Below, piece by piece: positions 1-11,621 of a stretch of 64,000 bases of DNA (positions within the stretch are counted from its first letter, which is position 1; every line of letters starts with the position of its first letter). The notes below the pieces were generated by a model. That model ran no database searches, had not been told where the DNA came from, and saw only the letters and a program-made list of their open reading frames with translations. Made by a program: the position numbers and the translations under genes. Source of the stretch: Parasponia andersonii. Lineage: Eukaryota; Streptophyta; Magnoliopsida; Rosales; Cannabaceae. The DNA lies in NCBI GenBank assembly GCA_002914805.1, contig JXTB01000043.1, forward strand, positions 1,134,860 through 1,198,859. Direction: 5' to 3'.

Positions 1-466
1 GCTACCGGCCATTGTATAGGCCCATCGAACCATGGAGCGGAGGTCGACTGGAAGAACGCCATTTGCCATGGTCTACAGATCAGAGGCTGTGATCCCGACC
101 GAGGTCAGCCTCCCGACCCTTCACTCCGAAATGGTAAGAGATGCCCTCTTAAATGAACGGCAGCTAAGCCACAACACAGACCTCCTGGAAAAAATGAGAA
201 ACGTGGCCCTAGTCTACCTGGCTTCATACCACCAGCAGGCTAGGTTCTACTACGCAAAGAAGGTTAGTGCTTGACAATTCAACGTCAGAGATTGGGTCTT
301 GAAAGTCAAAATAGGGAATTCCTCGAAACTGGACTTCAATTGGATTAGACCCTATGAAGTGATCAAAGCACTTGACAATGGTGCGTATATCATGAAGGAA
401 CTCAAGACCGAAAAAGACTTGCCAAACACGTGGAACGCTCAACATTTAAAAAAGTATCATGTGTGA
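1..466 (+). pseudogene. Ty3/gypsy integrase C-terminal end, broken
   Basis: One frame from base 2 to the TGA at 464-466 reads as the end of a gypsy integrase. It has the core-domain end (RRSTGRTPFAMVYRSEAVIP, matching the usual TPFxLVYGxEAVxP signature), then a basic linker (QQARFYYAKKV). Next come the small beta-barrel segment (DWVLKV) and the closing PYEVIKALDNGAYIM and WNAQHLKKYHV, typical of the chromodomain-less C-terminus. The frame has two internal stops. A TAG at 17-19 sits where family members have Trp (LWAYRT context), and a TGA at 272-274 sits where an Arg is usual before QF. The integrase would have joined element DNA to the chromosome. This copy cannot make it. Confidence 0.85.
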
Positions 467-792
467 GAACACGCGCATGTGATGTAAGACCCACGTGAAT
501 ACTTATATTATTGAAGAGCTTAAATCTAAAATAGGTTAAATTCCCTTTTCGCCGCATGGATTTATCTTTTGAATTACTATGGAAAAGGGGTCTGCCCACA
601 GTGGCAGACCCCACGCACTATTCACGTGTGAGACACATGCATACGATGTAAGACCCATGTGAATGCCTATATTATCGAAGAGTTTAAATCCAAAACAGGT
701 CAAGTTCCTTTTTTTGCCGCATGGATTTATCTTTTAGATTGCTATGGAAAAGGGGTCTACCCACAGTGGCAAACCCCACGCACTATTCACGC
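461..792. repeat. 165-bp direct duplication just after the integrase stop
   Basis: Two copies stand side by side, about 461-625 and 626-792. Both begin GTGTGAGA, share GATGTAAGACCCA and the run GCCGCATGGATTTATCTTTT, and end in a CCACGCACTATTCACG stretch. They differ at scattered bases. The GTGTGA that starts copy one contains the integrase stop codon. No coding potential is visible. Confidence 0.75.
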
Positions 793-799
793 AATCAAG

Positions 800-1690
800 G
801 ATCATACTATGGGAACCACATTGTACAATAAAATTCTTGCTGATGGCCTGAGAAAATATACGAAGAGAAAAGAGTTGCACAACCAAAAACTTGCCAACAG
901 ACCTCAAAATCGATCATACTATGGGGACCACGTCGCTTGTTGACGACCCGAGAAAACGTACGAGGAGGAAAGAGCTGCACAACCAAAAAACTTACCAGCA
1001 GACCTCAAAATCGATCGTACTATGGGGACCACGTCATTTTTCGACGACCTGAGAAAATGTACGAAGAGGAAAGAGCTGCGCAACCAAAAACTTGCCAGCA
1101 GACCTCAAAATCGATCGTACTATAGAGACCATGTCGCTTGTCGACGACCCGAGAAAACGTACAAAGAGGAAAGAGCTGCGCAACCAAAAACTTGCCAGCA
1201 GACATCAAAATTGATCGTACTATAGGGATCACGTCGCTTGTCGACGACCCGAGAAAATGTCTGCGCAACCAAAAACTTGCCAGCAGACCTCAAAATTGAT
1301 CGTACTATGGGGATCACGTCGCTTGTCGATGACCCGAGAAAACGTACAAAGAGGAAAGAGCCGTGCAACCAAAAACTTTCCAGCATACCTCAGAAACGAT
1401 CGTACTATGGGGATCACATCGCTTGTCGATGACCTGAGAAAACGTACGAAGAGAAAAGAGCTGTACAACCAAAAACTTGCCAGCAGACCTCAAAATCGAT
1501 CGTACTATGGGGATCACATCGCTTGTCGACGACCAGAGAAAATGTACGAAAAGGAAAGAGCTGCGCAACCAAGAACCTACCAGCAAACCTCGGAAACGAT
1601 TGTACTATGAGGATCACATCGTGCAAACAAAAAAAATCCATGCCGATGGCCCGAGAAAATGTACGAAGAAGGAAAGCACGGGTCATGGTC
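800..1690. repeat. About 100-bp tandem array, eight to nine units
   Basis: The word CGATCGTACTAT (with small variants) recurs at 911, 1012, 1112, 1212, 1297, 1397, 1497 and 1597. Spacing is 100 bp except one 101-bp unit and one 85-bp unit that lost about 15 bp. A diverged unit precedes it (GATCATACTAT at 800) and a degenerate partial unit follows it. Each unit also carries GACGACCCGAGAAAA, an AGAGGAAAGAGCTG purine run and CAACCAAAAACTTGCCAG. Because 100 is not a multiple of three, open frames shift from unit to unit, so the many small frames here are not genes. Such arrays in the 3' region of Tat-lineage elements are known and can seed satellite DNA. Confidence 0.9.
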
Positions 1691-1880
1691 TACCCGTTGG
1701 AAGTGGACCCTCCCAGACGACATTTTAGTGGCACGCAAAGCAAAGATTAGAGAGGTCAAGGTCTACCCATTGGAAGCAGACACCATCCAGACAAAGTTTT
1801 AGCCGCGTGTAGAGGAAAGGTTAAAGGGGTCTGGGTCTACCCGTTGGAAGTAGACCCTCCGCAAACAGCATTTTATTATA
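1688..1880. repeat. 73-74 bp tandem repeat, three copies
   Basis: The words GTCTACCCGTTGGAAG and GTCTACCCATTGGAAGCA start at 1688, 1761 and 1835. Each is followed by AGACC or AGACA, an A/C-rich stretch and ACATTTTA-like sequence. This array is distinct from the 100-bp array directly upstream. No coding role is seen. Confidence 0.75.
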
Positions 1881-2464
1881 CACATACCAGGCACTAAGAT
1901 AGAAGTTAAAATTGGGCCCTATTTATTATTTCCAAAAAATACAAAGGGAACGATCGATGGGGACGCGCACCCAAAAGTTCTATCTGCGAGAAGTGGGTCT
2001 TGGGCGGACTCGCAAAGACACGTCAGAGTGGTAATGCCCCAGTTTGCTGAGAGCCGAGCCCAAGCCTCTTCCTTTGCAGTGACAGATCTAGACAGTGATT
2101 AATAAGCCCCTGGAGTTGATTCCGAGCGTGGTCCCATTTGGGATCGAAGAAGTCTAACCACACGCGCGGGTCGAACTTTGTCAAGACAAGTCATAATAGA
2201 AGTTATATCTCCTTAGAACTGGATGGGCCAGAGCTAACATCTCTATCTCCATAACTAATCTTATCAATCATAGCTCAAGGAGGACTTACTAATAACTCGA
2301 AATCATGTACGACCGATTCCAGACGGTTACAACAAGGTCAATTTTACCCCGGACGCGATAAATAAAGAAAAAGAGAATAGACTAAAGAGAATTGCACTAT
2401 TCTTATTATTTATACAGACGGTTACAATGAAGGTCAACTTTATAATTGTACAAAATTAGGAACC
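1881..2464. other. Non-coding spacer between tandem arrays and antisense gene
   Basis: No credible gene. The only structure seen is a short direct repeat: AGACGGTTACAA with AAGGTCAA occurs at 2321 and again at 2416, 95 bp apart. The stretch is probably part of the untranslated 3' region of the gypsy element. Confidence 0.5.
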
Positions 2465-3547
2465 CTAATTATCTCTGGCCAGGGGAGCGCAACTAGTTCC
2501 AGTGCTTGAACCGGCCCTGGTAGAGGATGGCATACCAGGGTCAGATTCGTCACTGGATAAAATGACCGCACCAGACCCCTCACCAGTTGAGACCCCAAGA
2601 CCAGGTTGACCGCCAGGGACTTCCGAAGTTTGATCTGGCAAACCGGAAATAGGGATAAGCTCTTTGGCAATAAAGGCGGATATAGGGGGGCCGTCCTTTT
2701 CCACGGCAAGCATCTTCAGCACGTCAGCGGGGTACGCGATATTGATCCCATCCCCAAGCTGCTGCATATAGTACTTGACGAAATAGTGGTCTCTCTCGAT
2801 GCCTTTCTGCTCGTCAAACTAGTCTGGCATTACCACCTCAGCGTGGCCTTCGAATTCTCTATTCTCCCAGCCAGACCTGTAACTTTTCGCAGAAAGGACA
2901 TCCACCTGTCTCTGATACCTCGTTTTTAGTTTTTTTGCATCTGCTAGTCTATCCCTCAGCACTGTCAGCCTCAGCTCTGCCTACCGCTGCGATAAGTCGA
3001 CCAAAAGGGTGTTAATGTCAGTAAGGTCTTCACCGTGCTTGCGAGACAACTCTACTTGAGCCCCCATCAATTTTACTTGGTCTGAGTAAAGATGTCGGCT
3101 TACCTCGTTCGACTGGTTGAGTCTGCGTTGCAGAGAATGCGCCTCTAGTTTGGCTCTGGCTTCGGTTTTCCTCACCTCCTTAGCGTCATCAATGGCTCTA
3201 TCGCGAGTGAGGAAGGCCAGCCCCATCTCTGCCCCAGCGCTCTGCAGCTCTTGCTCCTTGATCGTGAGCTCATTTCGGGCCAGTCTAGCAGCCTCAGATT
3301 TAGCAAGCACTTTGACCTCTACTTCGGCCAGTCTCGTAGCTAGCTCATCGCGCCTGACCCTCTCGACACTCAGGGCGTGAGTCACCACACTGCTGACCCT
3401 TGCCTCATCGAGGCTCTGATATAAATCGAAGTCAGTCCTCAACTCGGCAAGGGTAGCCTCACTGTGCTCGGCCAGTGCAGAGCAGGAGTTCAGCTCCTCG
3501 GTCAGGGCCCTGACGTGAGAGAAATAGAAAGATCGGATGGCGTCTAA
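2465..3547 (-). pseudogene. Antisense gene of the gypsy element: coiled-coil and C-terminal exon, broken
   Basis: A single reverse-strand frame runs from 3547 to the stop at 2465-2467, interrupted only by TAG codons at 2981-2983 and 2819-2821. The first part (about 190 residues) is rich in Glu, Ala, Arg and Leu with heptad spacing (for example LATRLAEVEVKVLAKSEAAR), a long coiled coil. After the first stop the coil continues (LRLTVLRDRLADAKKLK), then comes a tail ending in a Ser/Gly/Pro-rich acidic segment with SSDESD. The sequence just upstream reads TATCTTGCAG on the reverse strand, a good splice acceptor, so this looks like the last exon of the gene whose first exon is at 5070-5516. The product is unknown. 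Confidence 0.6.
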
Positions 3548-3788
3548 CTGCAAGATAAATATATATATAAAAAAAAAAAAGAGTTAGCATCTAACAAAGA
3601 TGCTGAGAAGTACAGAGGCAACCAAACGAGCCAAACCTGCGCGAAGGTACGGCTAGCGACGAGCTCGACATTCTCCAATGAGAGTGCCTCCAGCTCGAGT
3701 CCTGCGGCTGAACCCTCCTTTTAGGCATCGTCCGCACCTGCAAAATATGGCTCCACCCTGCCAACCGTGAGGGCACCCTCCCCCTTGA

Positions 3789-4307
3789 CTAGGCATGCCC
3801 CTGAAGCAGCAGTGGCAGGGATGGAGGAAAGCTGGGCACCGCCGAGGCACCATCGGTGACGACGGGAGGTGGTGCATCCTCACCTGACTGGCCACTGCGC
3901 ACAGACCTTCTTCTCCTAAGAAGGGTCAGCGTGGCCCCGTCGTCATCGCTGTCAGACGAGGGGGCAACCCTGCCCCTCTTCTCTGCCTAGCCCTCTTTTT
4001 CTTTAGATGAGCCGATCTCGTGTTGCCGCTTTATTGGGACTGGAGGAGGGGAAGACAGCTGAGATTTCAACCTCGAAGCCCCCTCACTGAGCTCGGCAAT
4101 CTCCCCACCAAGACAAGTAGCACCCGGCCTCGTTCTCGTTTTCGAACCAGAGCCGGGGGTGGAAGAGGTTGGCGCAGCAGACCCCTCGGGCAGACTCAGG
4201 GGTATTCCCTTGCCGTATACGGCCCGTGTGGCCGACGTTTCCCCGGACGGAGGTCCGCTTGCATCGGAGCGGGGGACCACGGGCGCTTCATCCTCCGAAG
4301 ACACCAC
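3789..4307 (-). pseudogene. Antisense gene of the gypsy element: low-complexity middle exon, broken
   Basis: The reverse frame from 4307 is open to a TAG at 3987-3989 and then again to a TAG at 3789-3791. It encodes Ser/Pro/Gly-rich and acidic text (SSEDEAPVVPRSDASGPPSG), a Lys/Glu stretch (KEKEG), then SSDSDDDGATLTLLRRRRSV with a basic RRRR cluster. This acidic and basic low-complexity layout commonly lies between the globular N-terminal domain and the coiled coil in the gypsy-type transposon protein family. Exon edges are not fixed. The link to the flanking exons rests on order, strand and composition. Confidence 0.45.
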
Positions 4308-5069
4308 AAGACGATGACTAGCAGTTGCCTTGGGGCGAGCCTTATGCCCAGCGGTACCCCCTTGACGGAGGAAGGGTATGCCGATGGGACTGTCTCAGAA
4401 CCTATAAAGAACAAGCAACATGTTTAGATCACAGCCATAAACTGATCGACGAAGCTCAAGGATGCAGAAATGAACCCACCTCTAGCCCTCTTAGGGGCAG
4501 CGGCTTCTTCCCTACAGAGCCTGACGCACTCTTCGGCCACGAACCTCATAGACTCTTCGAGCTCGTGGCTAGTCAGCACCACCAGGTCGTTGGAGCCCGC
4601 CAACTAGCTTGAAGCCGTATGATGACCCACCATAGCGATGCGATCATGCTCATCCTGGCAGAATCGGTTCAGGGCAGAGGCATCAAGTCGGCTCTGTAGG
4701 TGCTTCGTGAAAACCTAGGTGTCCAGAAGGAAGGGAAGGTATGAGACCATCCTGGGTATTATATTCATCACCTAGGGTTTGAGGGCGGCCTGAATGTGTC
4801 GGCAGTCCCCAGGAGATCCGAAGATGACGATCCCTTCTAGGCCTTTGAGCTGCCCTACTGATAAATGCGGCTCGAACCTATTTTCTCTCTGTAGAGGCTG
4901 CACAAGACAAAATAACGTGAGCAATAACAGACGAGGGGAACGCAGATCCAAAAATCACGACCTAGCACTTACTCTGCAGGAAAAATGAGGGGATTTGGAA
5001 GTGCTCTCCATTCACCCAAGGGGAGCACCACGGCCCCCTAACAGTGTATAGCCTAGAGTGGTAGTCCCA

Positions 5070-5516
5070 TTACTTGTCTGACCTCGGCAAGCCCCAGAAA
5101 ATGTGACGTCCCGGGAGCGGTTGAAGGTAAAAACTGGGGTAGAAACTCTTTTTGGGGATAAGGGTGAGTTTGTAAGCATAAAAGACCACCTCCACGTCGA
5201 TATGCAGGTTATAAAGAACGGACAGGGTGGAGAGTCTCATTAGAATCATGACCTCGTTTGCATTTAACTGCATCGGGTGGATCCCCGTTAAAGCGAAGAA
5301 TTGGTGGATCAGAGGAGGAAGAGGGAGTCGCAGCCACTCTAAATGTTTCCTTCCCAAAATAATAGAGCCTTCAGGAGAGGAGGGACGTAGATACCAATCC
5401 GCGGGGCACTCGACCCTTTGTAGCGTGACTCCGCCGGGGAGGCAGAGCTGTCTCTTCAGTGAATCCAACACCGAGTCCACGACGGGGCGCAATTCCTGAC
5501 CTTGATTCGAGTCCAT
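5070..5516 (-). pseudogene. Antisense gene of the gypsy element: N-terminal exon, putative gypsy-type transposon domain
   Basis: An ATG at 5514-5516 opens a 148-residue frame ending at 5070. It matches by eye the plant family called putative gypsy-type transposon protein (Pfam Transposase_28 type). The signature RLPLPPLIHQFFALTGIHPM is followed by QLNANEVMILMRLSTL, then an aromatic, hydrophobic tail (VVFYAYKLTLIPKK) and GLPRSDK. The frame stays open upstream to 5837, but those 107 codons look like AT-rich leader, so I prefer the internal ATG. The stop follows GLPRSDK at a possible GTAATG splice donor, so the frame may continue in later exons. Despite the family name, no catalytic role is established. 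Downstream exons of this gene are broken, so I call the locus a pseudogene. Confidence 0.6.
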
Positions 5517-5839
5517 TATTCTGGATACGATGGAAAGAGCAAAAATCTCTAGAAAGGGGAGAATTCGGAAACCCTGAGATTTTACGAGGCTGGAATAATT
5601 GAAGATTTTAATAAAGTAGCAAATGAGCATAAATGCGGCTTTTATAGAAGGGGAGCCGACGAGTTTTTCTGGAAAAAAGAAGAGCAAGAGAGACCGAACA
5701 GTCGAAACTTCGAAATTTAAAAAATTTTGTGACATTGGATGGCATGCCTCCGCGTCGGCAAGGAGGAGCCACGTGTATCCCTCAAATTGGAAGAACGGAG
5801 AAACGATTTCCCCACTTGATGGATATGAATCCATCAAGT

Positions 5840-6650
5840 AGGGAAATAGGGGCAGTTATGGGACCTGTTCCCAAATCACACACCACATGGACGATTAAGT
5901 GGCAGAACAAGTCACAAACAGGGTCCACCGTCCGACATGTGTCAAGAGTGACTAGCTAAAGGCCACGCGAACCGCACGTGGTACCACATCGGCCATTGGG
6001 CTGTCCGAGGTTAGGACCGAGCCCATCCCAGACCCTAGATGGACTCGGCCCCGTCCGATCCTTACTTCGACAGCTGGGGGTCAGAAGCCCTGAGGGTCTT
6101 CCACCAGAGTACAATGGAAAGCAACTCACAGCTCCAAACTCAGACAGAGCATTTAATACGATCTTGAGTAGGTGTGCGTAGGGGGCAAGCCATCCTGACA
6201 GAACAGTAATTTGTTTAAATCTCGCCCCTAACAGACTCAAGCTATAAGGGACGGCAGAAACTAGGCTACAGCGGTGCAGGAAGGATCACAGTAATCTCGG
6301 CCCGTAACTTCTGGAGAAAGTCTTGACGAAAAAAGTATTCGGTCCTGAGTTGAAGAACCAGGAGGTTCACAATTTCAAGACTATATATATATGAGCCGTG
6401 CGTCCTCAAAAAGGATGCATGTACGCATACAAAAAGAAACATTTAAAAAGTTTACAAGCAAGAAACAAAGATATACTCATACAGATACAGAGAAAAACTG
6501 AATCTTTGTTACTCAATTCCAGGGATAAATATCTGACTTAAGCATCAGAGAGTCTTTGCAGGTGGCCACCCCCGCTCTCCGATCCTGCCTGAAGTCAAAA
6601 GCTCTTTCAGATAGCAAAGACACGTGGACAGTTAGAGAATACAACACCGT
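5840..6650 (+). repeat. 3' LTR region of the gypsy element (boundaries approximate)
   Basis: The block holds a TATA box (CTATATATATAT from 6381), an A-rich leader, and the segment GACTTAAGCATCAGAGAGTC at 6536-6555 followed by TTTGCAGGTGG and a C-rich run. A version of that segment is a conserved feature near the R/U5 part of many plant gypsy LTRs, which sets the orientation as plus, the same as the integrase. I cannot define the LTR start, the polypurine tract or the CA end. The ending near 6645 (AATACAACA) is a guess. Confidence 0.5.
6381..6392 (+). promoter_or_regulatory. TATA box of the gypsy LTR
   Basis: CTATATATATAT stands about 155 bp upstream of the conserved GACTTAAGCATC segment, a plausible distance for LTR promoter, leader and U5. 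It is the only strong TATA motif in the block. Confidence 0.4.
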
Positions 6651-7261
6651 CAGTTCAGAGACATGTAGACAGTTGGTGAAAACTGCTCTAACACAAATGG
6701 CTCAAAAAGTGCTCCCACAGATTAAAAGGGATTTTGGCCCTCCTGCGGCTAGAGTCTCCTTATATTGTTTTTGTTCAAGTTATCATTTTTTGTTTGGGTT
6801 GTATTGGATTATCAGTTGAATGGGTTAAAGCACACCACTACTTGAAATCAATAAAAAGAATTACAAATGCATCTCTTATACTCTTTTTATTAAGAATCAA
6901 ACACAATGCAATATAGACTAAAATATAAAATCTTTACTAGTTTAAAGACCAAAATATCAATATTTAAAATTTACTATAAAAAATGAGTACTATAAAAAAT
7001 GAGACTTTCTCCGTACTAGAAAAACCATTAATCCTTTGGGATTACTGTAGCAATATTCCCCAAGTTTTGGCCAATATTATACCAATTGATTTCTGAAAAT
7101 AAATATTTATGTATAAACTCAAAATTGTGACATTACCACTTGAAAATTTGACTTACGAAATCATTTATTCCTCGAAAAATTAGACAAAATTCAAGAGATG
7201 ATTGTATAATTATCCTTTTTAACCTTCTTCTTTGGTCATGTCATTAGTCCTTTCATTTAAN

Positions 7262-7306
<45 letters not shown>

Positions 7307-9160
7307 AACTAGAAAAGCAAAAATGAGATGAGAAGAGAACCCTCATTCCAAGCTACAATGCCACTAGCGTAGCCATTGACGTTGGAAAGTAGTATTCTTT
7401 AGCCAAATATCCCTAGTTTATCTCCATAATGAGATTCTATTCTCAATTATAAGTGTCTCTGTTCCTCGAGTCAAAAAATATATATACATATTCCTAGTAG
7501 CATAATTAGACTTTAGAACTTTTGAGAAACTCTACCAATTTTGAACGTGGGAATGTTTATCCGTTACGGAGACGATTTAAAAAATGTCTACTCTTTTTTT
7601 TTTTTTTTTTTAATCTTTTGACTTGTATGCAGGTAAGTATAAACTAAAAACTAGAGAAAAAGGAAAACCGAAATTTTTTTCGGTGACTTTAGAATTCGTA
7701 CAAACATATAGTTATAACTACCAATATTATCATCTTTAAATGGGACAAGAGTTATTCTTGCCTATTATAATAGTCGAAATAGAATTTTCACATTCACTAG
7801 TTGTACCCAATTAATTCCAGGGATAAGTTCCTAGTTAAAAATATTTTTTTTTTTCAATTCAAGAAACAAAACTTTCATTGAAGGCAAAAATTAAGAGGAG
7901 AAATAGCAGTTAAAGATTTACACCTGAGAAAAACTTTGTTACACTGTACGAAAGACCAGAATAAAAATAAAAAGAATAATTCACTTTATAGGCGTAGACC
8001 ACACTCAAAATGCTTCTAACAACCATCAAAACGATATTCTCCACTTTATGTTACTCTCTCTTTAATAACGGCAACACAAACATGATAATTCCCTTGGTGC
8101 CGAAGCAATGTTTATAAAAGCACAAAAAGGAAGGGGCGTGACTAAAAGGAGTTCTAAAAGGGCAAAGAAAAAGCAGACCTTTTGTTTTCTCTTTTTCAAT
8201 ATAATAATTAAAAGAGATTATATTTGTACCTTAATTTGCATAAACGCACCTTTAAGGGAAAAAAAAAACATTATTATTATATATTTATCTTTAAATAAAA
8301 AGACTAAAATATAAAACTATATACATTTATATTCAAATTATGATATTTCGCTACTAATAATCACACCCCATCCTAATATAATCCTAATATAATTAAAGCT
8401 TTAAAGTTTCTCTCAATCGTCCTAAAAGAAGTGCATAATATCACTAGGGTGCCAACCTCAATAAGTCAAATTAAATTGATTTTTGCACAAAGAAATGTCT
8501 ATTTTAGGAATAATAAGGGCTGTGAATACAAAAATCCAAATTCTTAAGTTTTACATGAGGTGAATTTATATTTGGATGTATTATATATTAATTTGGAGGT
8601 GGTCCCTAATTAAAAAATGAATAAACAACGTTATTAGTCTTTCTACATAAAGTCTCACTTTATCTTTAAATTTTAAATTGCTTCTTATTATTCTTTATAC
8701 AATTAAATATTTTCTTATTATCCTTTATACAATTAAATATTTTATTTAGGTGCAACTAGTTTTTATTCAACCAATCATTTTTAATCATCCAATCATTTTT
8801 AAATAGTTTCGATTCATATTATAACGATAATATCTGTATAGTATAGTACGACTATGCTTCTATGCAAATAACAAAGAAGTGTCATGTGCTTATTCTGATA
8901 ATAATAAAATAAAACATATAACAAAACTGACTAGAATAATTTTTTTTAATAATTTAAAGACCGTAATGAGGCAATTTAAAATTTAAAAACCAAAGTCAAA
9001 ATAAAATTTTTATCATAGTTTAAGGTCCAAGAAGGTCATTTATTCTTTAAAACAATATAATTTTTTTTTTTTCAAAAATCAAAGATTTATCATTCAGTAC
9101 CTGAAAGGAGCAAATCGTTTAAAGCATAGCCTAGCTATCACCCAAACCACTATTTCGACA
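6651..9160. other. AT-rich intergenic DNA
   Basis: No gene is seen. Contents are a 42-base poly-A run after an N at 7261, a T run near 7591-7610, and a short tandem duplication at about 8683-8740 (TTTATACAATTAAATATTTT twice). The right end probably holds the 3'UTR and polyadenylation region of the eIF4A gene, but I could not pick a polyadenylation signal with confidence. Confidence 0.5.
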
Positions 9161-9468
9161 CTCTTACGACATATTCCCTGTAAGGAGAGGGGGGGAAAAA
9201 AAAAACCGAAATTTGCACAGAATATTTCCACTCCAAACAATCTGTTCTGCAAATTTGTCTTTGAAACTAAAAAGTACAGAAAACATGAAACAAAATTTGG
9301 AATAATGGTTTTCTTCTACACCCAAAACAGGAATTGGAGCGTATCCCATTATCTGGGAGCAAGTTCAATCCATTCTAATAAACACCCTTCGCCTAAAAAT
9401 GACCAAAGAAGATAATAATTAAGGCTTCCAAATTATCTGCCTATTACCACACCGAACAAAAACCTGAT

Positions 9469-11621
9469 TTAAAGGAGATCAGCAACATTTGCTGGCAGCT
9501 CTTCGATTACAACATTGTAAAACTTCTGGATGTCAAACAGCATTCTTTCATCATCCTTGGTCACAAAATTGATGGCGACACCCTTCCTCCCAAATCGTCC
9601 ACTACGACCAATTCGATGGAGATAGTTTTCCGGTTGCGTTGGAAGATCATAATTTATCACCAGAGATACCTGCTGGACATCAATACCACGGGCCAACAGA
9701 TCAGTTGTTATGAGCACACGAGAGGAACCAGATCGGAATTCCCTCATGATAATGTCCCTAGTGTTTTGGTCCATGTCTCCGTGGGTGGCAGAAACTGTGT
9801 GATCTCGGCTGCGCATCTTGTCTGTGAGCCAATCAACCTTCCGCCTTGTGTTCACAAAGATAACACTCTGGGTGATTGCCAGTGTCTCATAAAGATCACA
9901 AAGAGTCTCCAGCTTCCATTCCTCCTTTTCCACATTGACATGAAACTGCTTGATACCCTCAAGGGTGAGCTCATCACGTTTCACCAAAATTCTTACAGGT
10001 TTGTTCATGAACTTCCTGGTGATCTCAAGAGCCTCAGGTGGCATTGTGGCAGAGAATACACCAACCTGAATCTTTGATGGTAGCAACTGAAAAATGTCAT
10101 AGATCTGCATATACAATGCAAGATTGTCATAACAAGAATTAACTGATGTCACTAGCATGTGAACTTAATAAAAGAAGATATCCAAAGGTGATAATCCCAA
10201 ATCCAGCATGCTAGACAAATTAGAAGAAATGTTCAACTTCAAAGAGAAAACAAAATAAAAAATTAATACCAAGAACAAAACACAGACGCCTACCGAGAAC
10301 TTTTGTCTAGTAACTAAATAGATTCAATGTACTTTCCATCAAAGATATGATCCACGTGCAGACAAAATTCAACATCAAGAAAGCATTTTCATTCAGAGCA
10401 ACAATTGGGAGAAAACTGAGCAGAAAAAAGGAAAAATAGAAGGATAGAACTAATCAAGAGAATGTTAAAAAACCTGATCCTTGAAACCTCGTGAAAGCAT
10501 TTCATCTGCTTCATCTAGAACAAACATCTTAATGTTATCAGGACGAAGTGACTGCCTCCGCAGCATGTCAAACACACGCCCAGGGGTACCGACAACAACG
10601 TGCACTCCACTGGAAAGAATACGCTGATCTTCACGAACACTGGTGCCACCAACACATGCATGAACCTTAACACCAAGATAGTCACCTAGTGCGCGCATAA
10701 CCTTCTCAATCTGCTGAGCAAGTTCTCGAGTGGGTGCAAGAACCAATGCCTGGCATTCAAGCAACCCATAATCAAGCTGCTGCAGGATTCCAGAGCAGAA
10801 AGTAGCTGTTTTACCGGTTCCAGACTGCGCTTGTTGAATCACATCGAGTCCTTTGCAAAAGGGAACAATCCCTCTCTGCTGAATTGCAGAAGGCTTCTCA
10901 AAACCTACAATTAAGTTTGGACCATATCACCAGCTTTTCATTTTCCCACAAGAAGGATTTACATTTCAGAGCATAATATTTTAATAAATTAGAAAATGGA
11001 AACTAATTCACACCACTTATTGCCAAATAAAAATCAATACCTACTACCTTCAAAAGCAACCAGCTTATGATTCGGCAATAACCAAATAAGGATAGATATA
11101 TAGAAATAGCAAAAAGAACTACAAAATACTATACGAAGCCGTTGAGGTATGCTAGTCAGCCTAAGAAGTAAACTTTGACTACAAATACTCAGCAATAGTT
11201 AAATGCAAAATCATCTGATCAGACACATTATTACCAAACCTTTCTAAGAAACCCAAAGACGAAGAAAAAAAAAGCACGATGGTACATACCATATGCATAA
11301 ATGCCCCTAAGGAGGTTCTCCTGCAAACCCATAGCATCAAAACTGTCATGAACCTCATCATATGAGGTAAAGAAATCTTGCCCATCGTTGCCCAGTCTGC
11401 TCCAATCAGTAAGCCAAGCATCAGGTATTGACATCAAAAACACAAAAATATGGTTTTACCATTATATATTACAATGAGAACAAAATGGGAAGGAACTCAA
11501 AATATAATGAAGGAACTCAAAACATAATCAGAACAAAATGGAAAGGAACTCACATTTCGCTCATCTTAGAATCATACTGGCGAGCATCAAATTGGGATCC
11601 TTCCGGTGCCAAACCTGCCAT
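9469..11621 (-). CDS. eIF4A: Eukaryotic initiation factor 4A, DEAD-box RNA helicase
   Basis: ATP-dependent RNA helicase subunit of the cytoplasmic cap-binding complex eIF4F, which unwinds mRNA leaders with eIF4G and eIF4B. Four coding exons on the minus strand, in transcript order: 11621-11554, 11396-11290, 10904-10474, 10104-9469. All junctions are GT-AG and the sum is 1242 nt, giving 413 aa, the usual plant eIF4A length. Motifs: [20 protein letters not shown] start, Q-motif [12 protein letters not shown] (59-70), Walker A AQSGTGKT (84-91), [20 protein letters not shown] (189-192), SAT (220-222), [27 protein letters not shown] (365-375) and C-terminus ANVADLL. No stop or frameshift breaks it, so it should be functional. 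A 1.18-kb intron separates the ATG from the 5'UTR exon. Single-residue differences from other plants (for example LLPSK where LLPPK is usual) look like ordinary variation. Confidence 0.97.

Larger units (their letters stand above)
1..6650 (+). mobile_element. Decayed Ty3/gypsy LTR retrotransposon (Tat/Retand-like), 3' portion
   Basis: From left to right the segment has the C-terminal end of a gypsy integrase, a long non-coding stretch with three tandem arrays, a multi-exon gene on the opposite strand, and an LTR-like promoter region. An extra antisense gene and tandem repeats between pol and the 3' LTR are known traits of the plant Tat lineage (Retand, Ogre relatives), and this is the basis of the lineage call. 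The 5' part (5' LTR, gag, protease, RT, RNase H) lies beyond the window edge. All coding parts carry stops, so this copy is dead. The right boundary is approximate, because I could not fix the LTR terminus or a target-site duplication. Confidence 0.75.

Noticed and set aside
937..1728. Overlapping open frames of 60-117 codons on both strands within the 100-bp array
   Set aside because: They are a by-product of a 100-bp unit repeated out of phase. The same KRKELRNQKLASRPQNRSYY-like phrase recurs in different frames and matches no protein family.
5517..5837. Upstream extension of the antisense transposon-domain frame
   Set aside because: The frame is open, but its sequence is AT-rich leader-like. 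The family-like region begins at the ATG at 5516.
6556..6819. 87-codon plus-strand frame in the gypsy LTR end
   Set aside because: It starts inside the conserved LTR R/U5 segment and has no family features.
9616..10077. 153-codon plus-strand frame
   Set aside because: It lies exactly opposite the last eIF4A exon and is a shadow of that conserved coding sequence.
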